Below are positions 46,601 through 48,683 of a stretch of DNA of 64,000 nucleotides, in pieces. Source of the DNA: JAWPMT01 sp965601475 (lineage in GTDB: Bacteria > Bacteroidota > Bacteroidia > Cytophagales > Cyclobacteriaceae). The position numbers and the translations under genes were made by a program. Position 1 is the first letter of the stretch. Every line of letters begins with the position of its first letter. Location of the stretch: positions 2,666,001 to 2,730,000 of the forward strand of contig OZ271832.1 in the NCBI GenBank assembly GCA_965601475.1, written 5' to 3'. The notes under the pieces were generated by a model, which did not search any database, was not told the DNA's origin, and saw nothing but the letters and a program-made list of their open reading frames with translations.

Positions 46601-47435
46601 TGGCGGAACCCGGAAGGACGCCATTAGCCCAGGTGGATGTGGAGGACCAGTTGCCAGAGGCAATGGACGTTCCATTGGGCAGTGTGAGCGGTACGTCTGT
46701 GGACCAGATGGGTCCTTCCGTGGTGCCATCAGCGGGTGGGGTATTGCCGGCACCATTCAAGAACGTACCAGGCTCCGGAGTTCCCGCCAAGTCACCCAGG
46801 GTGGTACCAGTCCCTTCATTGAAATCGTAGTACGCCACCAGGTTTGCCTCGGAACCGGTCAATGCGACATCATAGTTTGAGGAAATCTCTCCCGCAGTTC
46901 TCACATCGTTCCAAATGCGAACTTCATCCATCAAACCATCGAAGGACCCGTCTGTACCTGTGAAACGACCTATGCCGAAAGATGTCGTTGCGCCATCATA
47001 TGCCGAAGTACCAGGACCTAAGGTACCTCCACCGTTCAGGTCATAGGAGACCTCACTACCATTGATGTACAATCTTTGGTCCCCATTCGAGAGGGTCACG
47101 GCGACGTGAGTCCACACGCCAACATGAGATACGAAATCCTGCCTGGCCACAACGAGTGCTGCGGAATTGTAGATCACAAGATCATTGCCATTGAAGCCGA
47201 AGAAAGGGTCATCAGCGCTAAAGTCAACTACGCCCATGTAACCCACTTTCAAGGCATCAACTTTCACCCATGCCTCAATGGTGAGTTGCGCCGTGGCTCC
47301 ATCAGAAAAGGTATTGACCATCACATGGTCGGCCTCTGAATCGTTACCATCGAAACTTAGTGAATAGTCCTGGGCGAAGCCCACATTCAGGCAAAGAAGC
47401 CCATAACAAAGAACAGTGAATTTCAGTGCTTTCAT
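22410..47435 (-). CDS. Giant multidomain LamG/beta-helix surface protein with T9SS sorting domain
   Basis: An 8341-residue protein in one uninterrupted frame. The ATG at 47435 gives a signal peptide (MKALKFTVLCYGLLCLNVGFAQ); 22 upstream in-frame codons are disregarded. Approximate order: LamG-like 1 (20-215); a strand-rich region (250-555); nine LamG-like domains separated by FN3-like linkers (562-3300); beta-helix blocks starting with Gly-Ser-Leu-Arg-type motifs (3320-4310); LamG, FN3, LamG, Hydin-like, LamG, LamG (4376-5686); a third beta-helix (5715-6112); Ig-like domains (6148-6345); a choice-of-anchor Q block (6348-6669); a GEVED domain (6858-7016); five Ig-like repeats (7018-7482); FN3; two LRR blocks (about 7626-7692 and 7826-7902) each followed by Ig; a CarboxypepD-like domain; an Arg-rich patch; and a type A T9SS domain (8252-8341). 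It is probably an adhesin or polysaccharide-binding filament on the cell surface. No PorP/SprF-type partner gene lies beside it. Confidence 0.92.
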   Translation of the reverse strand: MKALKFTVLCYGLLCLNVGFAQDYSLSFDGNDSEADHVMVNTFSDGATAQLTIEAWVKVDALKVGYMGVVDFSADDPFFGFNGNDLVIYNSAALVVARQDFVSHVGVWTHVAVTLSNGDQRLYINGSEVSYDLNGGGTLGPGTSAYDGATTSFGIGRFTGTDGSFDGLMDEVRIWNDVRTAGEISSNYDVALTGSEANLVAYYDFNEGTGTTLGDLAGTPEPGTFLNGAGNTPPADGTTEGPIWSTDVPLTLPNGTSIASGNWSSTSTWANGVLPGSATDVVIQAAHTVTLDQNIDVNDLQIDGTLTTADFDLLVAGNYNVTGAISFSGNETITFDGATGGGLTITPNPIIFNYPDVIFNPSSSTQYTISGGGWNFDTDKTMTIQGSGQVDISGQTVGLTGASSGIIQSGASLLVGPSANLRLSNGATYTQSGGSFIIQGTQGSEAYVSTIGGGWSFSSTGGGVIAEHFVIQNLEGNGMEFSGSSFVGPPYFTDGTFSSGTGTAYLTFNNTAMEGFTSERVVFDSGPTYSVQKLAGTGTITFSDASGSLSGDGSENEVSGNIDWTFPNNAISLDGTSDYVRADAPSLTFIPNDEVDDYTMELWFRSDITPEPWTGLISFTADNGSSIEPTAGMGITNLGQLYFSTRSSESSTGSTTLIGPVIEANTWYHAAVTKSGSDFRLYLNGVEVDSDLGVTIFDATNDYSDRDRLLIGTGWNNFGPQTDTQLDGEVDEARVWSLARTESEIRQSLHTELSGVETGLETYYTFNQSSGDASDITGNGASGGLIGAPTYVTSTAQVPLAFQASQASINGFQANWQAIEGAGAVSVDILDDMLSPLFTDISVSDPTGSHFFVNQDLSSYIGQTLFYQVHYNNGAGDLDSEPVAFLVGAGNALALDGTNDYVAVPDANFLDLSGDNTIEFWMFWQDSTGTTTQSIIDKTESGNDGSTHYRVYVNEGGSAEPGQIGVWNGSAFHNSPVTVPLNEWTHIAVVQLGSDLQIYKNGNLEHTTTYSWGTENTGPLLMGTDNFTPASRSFGGSLDEVRIWDVAKAGSEVQPGQYRTLTGIEYGLVGYYRFDEQSTTNTLNDLSIYANDGALTNMDGNEWTSSGALTPALYQATGVSTDGYSINWRTTFHGNGDVQLDINTASDFTGTAIANSDVVGNSDSDKFSTLTTLTSGTRYYARIHLQDGDFRSPYSEVIEFYTDAGNTLPFTTSDYVVVNHDPILDLSSPFTVEFWFNTLATSNVILVEKGNNNLEWSIQQSSGEVIILNVGNDITRTAGSYNDGNWHHVAVVYRGTDDATIYVDGVDDTDAVAAGIPDYATYDGALTIGGRFAGSGNLQGEIDELRIWKGERSLMEIQEFLFTTITGAEDNLVAYYRFDEEATTSTLRDLGPSGLDGALTNMTGNEWVLSGALTSSGAPVAPTDLIAYASSTSDITLLWTDNANDETGYLIEGSTDEGFGSPFTIETLPPNISTYVYNAGVVQPYYYRVTATNGNGNGVGDIEFATTEDHPGYAMNFDGLDDVVNIGDNIEGLANVTMETWVYYTETSAAYNEIFTKQFVNSWGIDPSHRMWWHVGDGSAWTGAGVASTSEIPRDEWIHLAVTWDGTTAEMYINGELDHSETHIATMGVNAFDRGIGNYGNTNSNPFEGAIDELKVWDYLKTDFSDRNMPLHGDETGLLAYYPFDENVNNNTVIDRSQNTINGTPANGPTYLASGAIAPTDLQLFEISGSQIDLSWIDNTTNETGFVIERSTSLDFSSPTTINASPDETSYSDIAVVANTNYYYRVRAELPGPIASGFTNIDSAGTYAIPGNALNFDGASDFVNVADDPAFTFGSAFTAEAWLRTSSATTQEIISHFDNAGNTPGFTWGVGLDTNDGRLSFYAGDGATNQFLRDNMAPAVNDGLWHHVAVSYDGSTAILYVDGTAYPVGGSAISIGDATGDLHIGRSNNASPARFFNGDMDEVRIWNVVRSGTDISDNRFNSIDPSTAGLVAYYDFDQGTPEGANGPITFLSDQTASGFNGTLNTFTLNGSISNWVGSEAMTPSSAPAAPTDLIAYKSTDTEIILQWVDNASDEQGYRVESSDGYAFSSPTQIADLPPGSTSFNHTVAEGDRFFYRVTAYNGAATANSDTTFATTTDFPGRALEFDGVDDYIDLSANLSNLDFDAPATIEFWYKSPEDYTSIAEEIFAMGTTAGTSEFTIRYGLFGGGLVDPVLTVAHWDGGSTLTASAFTAANKSDFIDKWHHYAIVADGAGYSIYVDGVAVSTVYSSSGSNANDGDFGDGITPTVAHIGARGNFQASSFAKGSLDEFRIWNTARTPMEIQNNLYTRFFGNESGLVAYYAFDEDGGTTSVDRSVNANHGAMNGPQFTDSEFTRPSDFYVERLDDQNLQLHWLNNWDEDGIRILAATDPQGANGVQLVSLSAGENTYTHNIGIDTAAFYVLEPFKGDESVQSALEFGSTYAFPGFAMSFDGSSDQVIGGDDVRISGATPRTLEFWYRHGTNAGGAVPVNWGSNTPSSAFGFWTNVNDLLFYGEQDDYNTGYVFTDTDWHHLAATYDGATVRTYVDGVETTTSAIAKTLATVDGPLYVGSENNGTNFSNSDVDEIRIWEDSVKVDFSDRFDVLTGNEPHLTLYYSFDENLNSAAGKKVIDRSTGEKGGDLFGDPQWIPSTAGLPEAPQNLVAFVNATPQPQLDWDDVSGALSYVVERSQGDNMDYSQVGTPTSSDFADATIPDDGDIYYYRVRAFDGNNNSDVSNEVIADIKGAGNALDFNGSFEGASIDQVSSLTPGSGDFSMGLWFNADAISASQQVLAYSYGRGGVSGGAGGDENDLFGFVLDVNGELIFNIRDAADATFQEIRTSVAIEPGEWYHAMAVIDRAGVRANLYLNGVLVTSETLTETGSIDPGNAITLGASELLGSIGYELFFGGLIDDLKVWNTALTQTEVRSEIYTTDLGNGALQGYWDFDQIEGTTIRDILGTNNGVTINMLGDNTDWVHSEAYTPFIYQVTDANPNSFVANWLEVPHASGYDVDYTTDPTFTSFNTETIMHSDSLVSVITSLVTATRYYARVSYQDGNYVSPPSDTVSFYVTPGYALDFDGADDAIEIPNSTQFDLGTDLTFEAWVNTTDGLGELISNFSSSGNPNPGFTFVIGNISGDIPDGLLRLYVSDGVTFETITSDIGAINDGNWHHVAVTYDGSFVTFYLDGVPGANLAAAGVDVGPSDDVLRFGGDNNGTPARYFDGLLDEIRIWDYARSEEEIQDLLFSSLVGSEQGLVAYYRFDEENGSELPDLSLNSHDGGWIGPSSPNLTPNWQQSTAFSIESFVVTNTNDTGTGSLRQAIQDANGSSSDIVEITFNISGSGPWVIQPATALDAITKDKVVINAETQPDWDFGTENMPTIDGTNHSGQGLTIQSAGVEVYGLKFINNNYGIQLDGESADNAIIGSSEGGNLFLAQARDINIVDGDSISIQGNHFGVSGDGLTPNAANIAINISGTTRDIKIGGDHSMNEGNRMAGSSTLNYIIRDQAGTNNLVIQGNVIGIGSDGTSDITDSRGLNFQGTTSLTIGGSDPNQRNVIGGINSIAAILLDAVTGASIENNYFGVASDGNTGVANVAHGIEINNSSTGIVIDNNVLASHDGSATAAILVDNGTGSVTITNNIIGLNVPGNSALANDYGIYVDASTGVQADDNVISGNNNDAILLTSSSNGNFFRGNLIGTDPSGQSPFGNGGSGIRINGASTGNVIGGTGVTEGNVIAAGSGDAVYIDGTSSGNIFHNNIIGKSQDQLADLPNGNYGFNIRNSPSNIIGGTGANEANVIANGSSAGVFLFGATTIGTQVIGNDFRGNPIAIDFGSGPPHNDQLPPFITEVDPTLISGRFQSPANAGDIVHVYSSDFSETDLPEVLEGSFTATGGETTWSVAGASFDQSRSFQAAVTGAVNGTSEFTAHVVVQNTSDSGPGSLYDAMTALNTTLNGGGISFDLGAGPYTISPTSQLPDITAHMIIDGTTDPYYNFVPGTSGDLITVEGGMCVACNGFYANSSSATLEIYGLRVEYFANAIQSISGTAPSHIIGAPGKGNIIVNNSGAGIYLDGFNDSGITVQSNLVGIEFDGTAAGNNYGVRIYSTHALIGGDLATERNVIASSSINHIYLDGAGDTRILNNYLGTNLDASNSTGGLGAGQEGVFVAFNSDNVLIKDNVVASSTFSGLWFQGGNEGTHIIDNFIGTSGDGLVDLGNTGNGIHFDDQLGGGANNNVMRGNVIAHNDGYAVLFDDVSSVGNVIRNNSIFDNTLGGISGGSAGAVAAPTITDISASTVAGTAVAMDTVEVFFADVLGQGQAIIDSVEVAGDGSWSIAGLSLQPGQEVVATTTNTTNGTSAFSVVQSLPERNSLLFDGIDDYVQVPHDPLISLGGDFGIGFWVYIESIGTDEFHTILSKRDGSDFTNPVAIGASTRSQEGGSTGMPALYAFIGDGSSGLTLLTSGAQDIIGEWHHLFFTIEGTQVRLYLDGVEIDNDTYSGTRPQNTHQIELGVELGYPGSEMNARLDQLQIWNEAKDLATVQALQDSLLSGNEANLAAYYDFEGCSGTTLPDLSGNNLAGTLVNFDFSTGSDWDRQTALIGTAPLTQVSGLVATNLLEDQATLTWTPGDGEKTIVFLKQTASTELEGPSAFTTYLAATDFGAGTELPPNFHAIYNGYGNSVTVTNLQELTDYRVLAFSYNDCAGSEQYFTTTTEGQNGINFQTPKFENALDFDGTDLITVPASVAEGQSDLTVEAWIYPTSYASTDQTRSIITDGNYGAGQSTFAVVLTDVGDTDYLAVILRTDDPAEESVLVPASQVPLNQWSHVAFSWSNGNEFRVFVNGHEEATSSGALGGLTATSSDDLIIGSNTNGAEQNFIGLMDEVRIWNLAKDEQAVRDDLFTEFTGPVTNLLAAYSFNDGIPDGDNTSLNTTVDVSLGNDGDITAFARSGTSSNYVVSDAFTSGSPGINIIGNGVDIADGNTPSAADGTFMGATADGSPLYVTLTIENTGLGNLVLDPTTPIIVAGTGFSLYTALGSTTIAPFATESFDVEFFPSTAGTYPGTVQVFDDMASLIYTVNLEAVTYPQEPGPGYALSFDGVNDSVRVSDVSEFQFGTGDFTIEGWFYFDGTDQIGPMVQKRSDMLPFNQYFVSISNGDAYSPVAGDILVAGLFPDGRLTNQSEDRVVTSMASLDAGWHHFAVVQDYDVEMRLYLDGVLQGSSANSHNGKGLDVSGYDVYFGHNGDAEYFTGRLDEIRLWSVARTEIEIRNTLADKDVLAASDLLAYYRFDENTGDGTTLFDLENTNNGEIGGATPVVSGARLGDESAYTTTTSVALSGAASGNNLTVNNILGTPDITFVYRVNEAPNNTNVPTGMASLNTTDYYGVFTVGGTSPTFNTQFAYSGNPDAGSNENEFRIAYRPDNTEGTFVRRSNFFDLITATDQLIVADQQSGEFIQGLAPQLPAQAFPGTALNFDGSGDDVDIPSGNPIENASNLTIEAWINPASNPTTFYTFVDKYEGPGRHFLFAMTSTGALQVETSWSGVANGVTSSAGEVTVGEWHHYAATIEPGVGITLYKDGQMIGNDATFGDPAAAFASNSVDMTLGHTPGFSYDFNGSMDELRLWDAVLSESTINTYHVQDIDGSHPHLSDLVAFYKFDEGVADANNTGITGPEIEDYAENGLSGTMSGFTKNGTSSNWVGSGATSQTTYTVTHTGDTGAGSLRQAIEDAQSATNQVLIDFNLPGDGSGTSWTIVPASDLPTVFNSNSQKVILDATTQAGWDRATDRMVVIEDAGSLFAGFDLDGSDGVEVYGFKIRGFDYGIHAYNLDNAIIGASGKGNVIGNNGTSGVRVEYPNNNTISYNYIGTDVTGATADANPIGIDFGDEYSEPFQNTISYNVISGNSNVGLFIGYSTNYVQFNKIGVNDNVNGVLPNGTGVVLGGNVEFEDNIVGGNTTAGITLQSPFANINEAILRRNYIGLSPIDLPLPNGIGINSVPDVNVPDPMLTKPIYIGDFDPSSGNTIAYNTGAAIQLDGGAYERVYILNNSFYENGDQIQLLNAADAGQSPPYITSVTITDIDGEHQNAIGDQVRIYLYESDAMNPLQGMIVLDSLNFTGSQTFNFTGSFNPSNDYAVQVTTLDKGSSAFGTLAPTVMISTGEPDPTNNTSIPMTATFSEEVTGFAAVDLVTTGSVSAFSTSDNIVFTFNLDVTVDGNYTVDIPAAAAQDLDGNDNVAAAQFDIDFDGTAPTPTFSSSESGTTILSPFNVDVTWDEDVQNFEGGDIVLSNATLTDFTQNTGSDYTLEITPSGAGTITVDINASVAEDLANNGNNSAAQFSIDYVVPDPLIVYNGNDTGLGSLREVVANASALDVITFEASVDWSMVTVELNSEIAIDKILTIDGSNGPVTINQNGSARIFNISAGTQTDPTALRSLQISGGSNVAGSGVYVSGTGSIFVDMVNMFFTNNHAGASDGGGLYVDFDEVVNLVNGAFYNNSAENGGAIFNANGGNVILTNVTISNNVASNQGGGIDQSGNFLDLTNVTIAENQANEYGGVKLQGVQGSPPSTQPVVNIQNTIILANTETSATGDADIYVNDLTELSETGSGHNILGATGTAESEFGTGNLVGEVFGTHLETISMSGPNGLPHYPLASGSAAVDFADESAIGADGLDVDNDGDTTEDIPLDAAGNAREQGNGIDIGSAESTFSAFFAEANNHSVSDTEIGPNEVDQVFYAFRINPNGPATLTSASVSFTTNGESNILNGIAGIHVTTAPVFNGSSPLATASMDFMGGTIDFTGINEVLTADTENYVWISLSTVDPITDGLTIQVTSLDSFSFLETVSLTNNVSGLGAEVTFQTPAGYPHCQPDSQTNGGFILNSLPAISDVSLETISNSTGGDVSAYYYDFSAQSTNLSQGLSYTLTVTPVNSGSDSLQVYVDWDQDDVLDESELIADNVAFNNSDPIDVNFTVPASATLGQTRIRIMTWNNASSTNKVVACGLEGASGFITGQVEDYSLNIVDTTAPTPIITSTSTSPTTDNPIPISVDFGEEVTGFDATDLTVSNGTVSNFEDVDGRNYTFDLLADDEGSLTVDIAAGAAEDLSSNNSTAADQFEIVFEASSPQPTISSTSTDPTNDNPIAIEVDFGEFVSGFEEMELTITNGTLENFTSDDGQVYTFDLVPDGDGEITVEIAAGVAEDGQGNSSLAADAYMITYDGSAPVASLSSSSTDPTNDSPIVVTIDFGEDVNDFEEGDLVLSNATSGNFLSVDAQQYTVELTPVSEDTVKISLSASVATDAAGNESLASDTLLIRYDVTAPVVTVDSLLTNDNTPGLSGTVDDTTSVVELSLDGEVYEAEVNGDSTWTIADDVVLPLSDGTYELSLTASDAAGNVGVDTSTEELVIDTVVPTVTVEDLVTDEISPELSGDVDDASARIRVELPDSTYDATNNGDGTWTLLSGRIDTLDVGSYTIEVMARDSAGNEGVSSGTLTRSAGATQALSARSVTPTSFRSLWNSQVGGVLNYELDVSTSDNFTTFVAGYDGLLVTDTTQLVRGLSYGTRYYYRVRVVYNTGEQSDNSNVVSVLTGTDSETEQDSLALVSIYDNTSGKNWNRSDNWLVGRLSSWEGVRLSGTRVVELDLSDNNMSGRIPGITDGLGALEKLDLSNNRLRSIGTLSGLAGLESADVSGNILEFGSLENVLAQTSDLRFNNQGEVLEVADALVEVGEEFEIDRTVSGSGNRYRWFKDGERVTNSGGTLLVSPESTDDEGVYVVEVTNASFSGLTLTTKEFVLKVSSLERDREALLNIYSAVNAADTWTNGADWPNNADINTWIGVVVDPDLNRVTELDLSGVNVVGDIPDDLQDIGGLTRLNLSNNQITRLPDVSGLSLTQLDVSGNRLDFGDLEPNITVLGGSENYANQGRLGVEDREELIPRGEDFRLDVATGGTSNRYSWRRLNALGTQQVVDGSSRRALNIENIRYENMGLFTLTVENTIVSGLVLESHPIRVFATARLDGRITDENGDRLPTGSVQALRIPFDGESSRGYDSLDVITVNNGRFTFGELVLGDLLLSTRVEDGRERYLPTYFENTDLFVEADTIFLRNDFSIRGYAMLLRPEGFQPGDGDGEVGLLVESDFADDRSASKDGSRLSARRKLQKVGCSLRRRRRATGGRPENDDEFELVVYKETDEDGRVTFENLPPDTYRLNIEYPGIPMDPDSFIEFEVGAGGLENNTLELEATVDENGISVELIEELGFYRHYFKDLELYPNPVDRELTIRYSKLLSEHVKVQLLNLQGRLLKEAEVGRGYNREMVLDTSDVEEGIYLVRFIDPTRKEGNNIVTYKIIVRRR
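37540..45750 (-). repeat. Nine-copy LamG-FN3 bimodule array within the giant gene
   Basis: LamG-like starts recur near 45750, 44770, 43820, 42900, 42010, 41010, 40040, 39150 and 38170, a period of about 0.89-1.0 kb. Each module has an Asp-Tyr-Val-type entry, a Trp-His-His-Ala-Val or Trp-Thr-His strand, an Asp-Glu-Val-Arg-Ile-Trp motif and a Val-Ala-Tyr-Tyr-Asp-Phe/Arg-Phe-Asp-Glu close, then a linker of about 100 residues that in most copies looks like FN3. Copies are diverged at the DNA level, so the duplication is old. Confidence 0.8.
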
Positions 47436-47759
47436 GACGGTGGCGTTTTTTTGTTGTGGATTACGCATAATCCGACAAATAAAAATAGCCAGTTTTTGCA
47501 CGAATCAGGGGCCGCCTTTCGTTAGGTATTTATTCAGAATTCCGGCCATAATTCTGATTACCTGAGTGCAAGATTTTAGCGGGATATTACTATTTTAAGA
47601 TGTCGCCCAGATGACGTCATGAAATATTGGATTCTACCAAGGTCAGTGAAAACGAGAAAAACGCGCCGGCTTCAGGGAAAAACGAAAGATCGAGATTTCA
47701 CTTTTCGACGAACTGCTCCATTATCCAGATAAATTGCTGAGTAGCACCAAACTAATGAC
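47436..47759. other. Intergenic region upstream of the giant gene
   Basis: About 324 bp, AT-rich in places, between the giant gene start and the exonuclease stop. It must contain the promoter of the giant gene; on the minus strand a TATTTTTA box is visible near 47477-47487, one base off the Bacteroidota -7 consensus, but with no good -33 partner. An 8-bp dyad is listed separately. No coding frame was accepted. Confidence 0.45.
47534..47557. promoter_or_regulatory. Inverted repeat about 100 bp upstream of the giant gene
   Basis: Perfect 8-bp arms tcagaatt (47534-47541) and aattctga (47550-47557) with an 8-nt spacer. Its distance from the start (99-122 bases) and two-fold symmetry suit a binding site for a dimeric regulator, but no regulator is known. 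No T-run follows on either strand, so a terminator is less likely. Confidence 0.35.
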
Positions 47760-48266
47760 CTAGGCAAAGAGGTCTCCCGTCCGGGGTAACGACAATTTCC
47801 GCAGGTGCCTCAGGTAGAGCTGAGCACAGGCATGTGCATCGCTCAGGGCATTGTGGTGTTGAAGTGGGATTTTGAATTTCTTGCTTAAATAGGCCAAACC
47901 TCTACCGTAAATGAGCCGGGTACAGCGCTCTTCAAATTGTGGTTGAATTTCATCATACCATGCCAAAGTAGACCGAAGGCAACCTACGTCAAAACCAACA
48001 TTGTGGGCCACCACCACCTGGTCTTCCACAAACATCTTGATATCCTGCCATATATAGTCGAAAGTAGGTGCAGACTCTGTATCAGCTGGACGGATACCAT
48101 GCACTTCGACGTTTCGGGCGTAATAGAAATTGTTGGGTGGCTGGACAAGCCTTTCTACCTGCTCAACCACATTGCCCCCCTCGACACGGACAATGCCTAC
48201 CTGGCAAATGCTGGCCGGATGAGTCTGTGCTGTTTCAAAATCGATGGCTGTAAAATCTTCCACCAA
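47760..48266 (-). CDS. DEDDh-type 3'-5' exonuclease (DnaQ/ExoX-like)
   Basis: A 168-residue single-domain protein with all catalytic residues of the family: D9 and E11 (Ile-Asp-Phe-Glu-Thr-Ala), D93 (Ala-His-Asn-Val-Gly-Phe-Asp-Val), and H138/D143 (His-His-Asn-Ala-Leu-Ser-Asp-Ala). It removes nucleotides from 3' ends of DNA or RNA using two metal ions. The start is a TTG at 48266 or the GTG right after it. It lacks a polymerase III tau-binding tail or other domain, so it is more like ExoX or a stand-alone repair nuclease than the replicative proofreading subunit. It is transcribed divergently from the padR-like gene. Confidence 0.88.
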   Translation of the reverse strand: MVEDFTAIDFETAQTHPASICQVGIVRVEGGNVVEQVERLVQPPNNFYYARNVEVHGIRPADTESAPTFDYIWQDIKMFVEDQVVVAHNVGFDVGCLRSTLAWYDEIQPQFEERCTRLIYGRGLAYLSKKFKIPLQHHNALSDAHACAQLYLRHLRKLSLPRTGDLFA

Positions 48267-48292
48267 ACTAATATACTACCCTTTCATACATG

Positions 48293-48328
48293 ATAATATT
48301 TACAAAATTGATGAAAATATTATATTTA
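48293..48328. promoter_or_regulatory. Probable PadR operator overlapping a promoter
   Basis: Perfect 9-bp inverted repeat, ataatattt (48293-48301) and aaatattat (48315-48323), 13-nt spacer, in the intergenic region 30-60 bases before the padR-like gene. The right arm overlaps a TATATTTA box (48321-48328) close to the Bacteroidota -7 element, with TTTA 18 bases upstream in the -33 position. PadR proteins usually repress their own operon by binding such AT-rich dyads; autoregulation is inferred. Confidence 0.5.
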
Positions 48329-48352
48329 CATATACACAGAAAATAAGAACCA

Positions 48353-48682
48353 ATGAAAGGGACGTACTTGGGCGAATTTGAGGAGCTAATACTATTGACA
48401 GTAGCGGCCATAGGCAAGGAAGCCTATGCTGTTGTCGTCAAAGAGGAAGCAGAGAAAAGTTCGCAACGATCAATCAACATAAGCGCTGTCCATTCTTCTC
48501 TATACCGGCTTGAAGAGAAGGGGTTTCTCACTTCTGAATTTGGAGGAGCTACCCAGAAAAGAGGAGGGAAAAAGAAAAGGATTTTTCAAGTAACGAGTGC
48601 CGGTTTTGAAAGCTTGCAAACATCAAAATCCATGAAGGAATCCCTATGGAAGAATATCCCACAACTGTCATTCAGTAGGTAG
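48353..48682 (+). CDS. PadR-family transcriptional regulator
   Basis: A 109-residue winged-helix protein: an N-terminal Glu-Leu-Ile-Leu-Leu-Thr-Val helix, the recognition segment Ile-Ser-Ala-Val-His-Ser-Ser-Leu-Tyr-Arg-Leu-Glu-Glu-Lys-Gly-Phe-Leu and a basic wing (Lys-Arg-Gly-Gly-Lys-Lys-Lys-Arg) followed by Phe-Gln-Val-Thr. It is short, without the long C-terminal dimerisation helix of larger PadR proteins. The next gene starts two bases after its stop, and this pairing of PadR with a prefix-domain ABC permease recurs in Bacteroidota, so it probably controls that permease. Confidence 0.88.
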   Translation: MKGTYLGEFEELILLTVAAIGKEAYAVVVKEEAEKSSQRSINISAVHSSLYRLEEKGFLTSEFGGATQKRGGKKKRIFQVTSAGFESLQTSKSMKESLWKNIPQLSFSR

Positions 48683-48683
48683 C

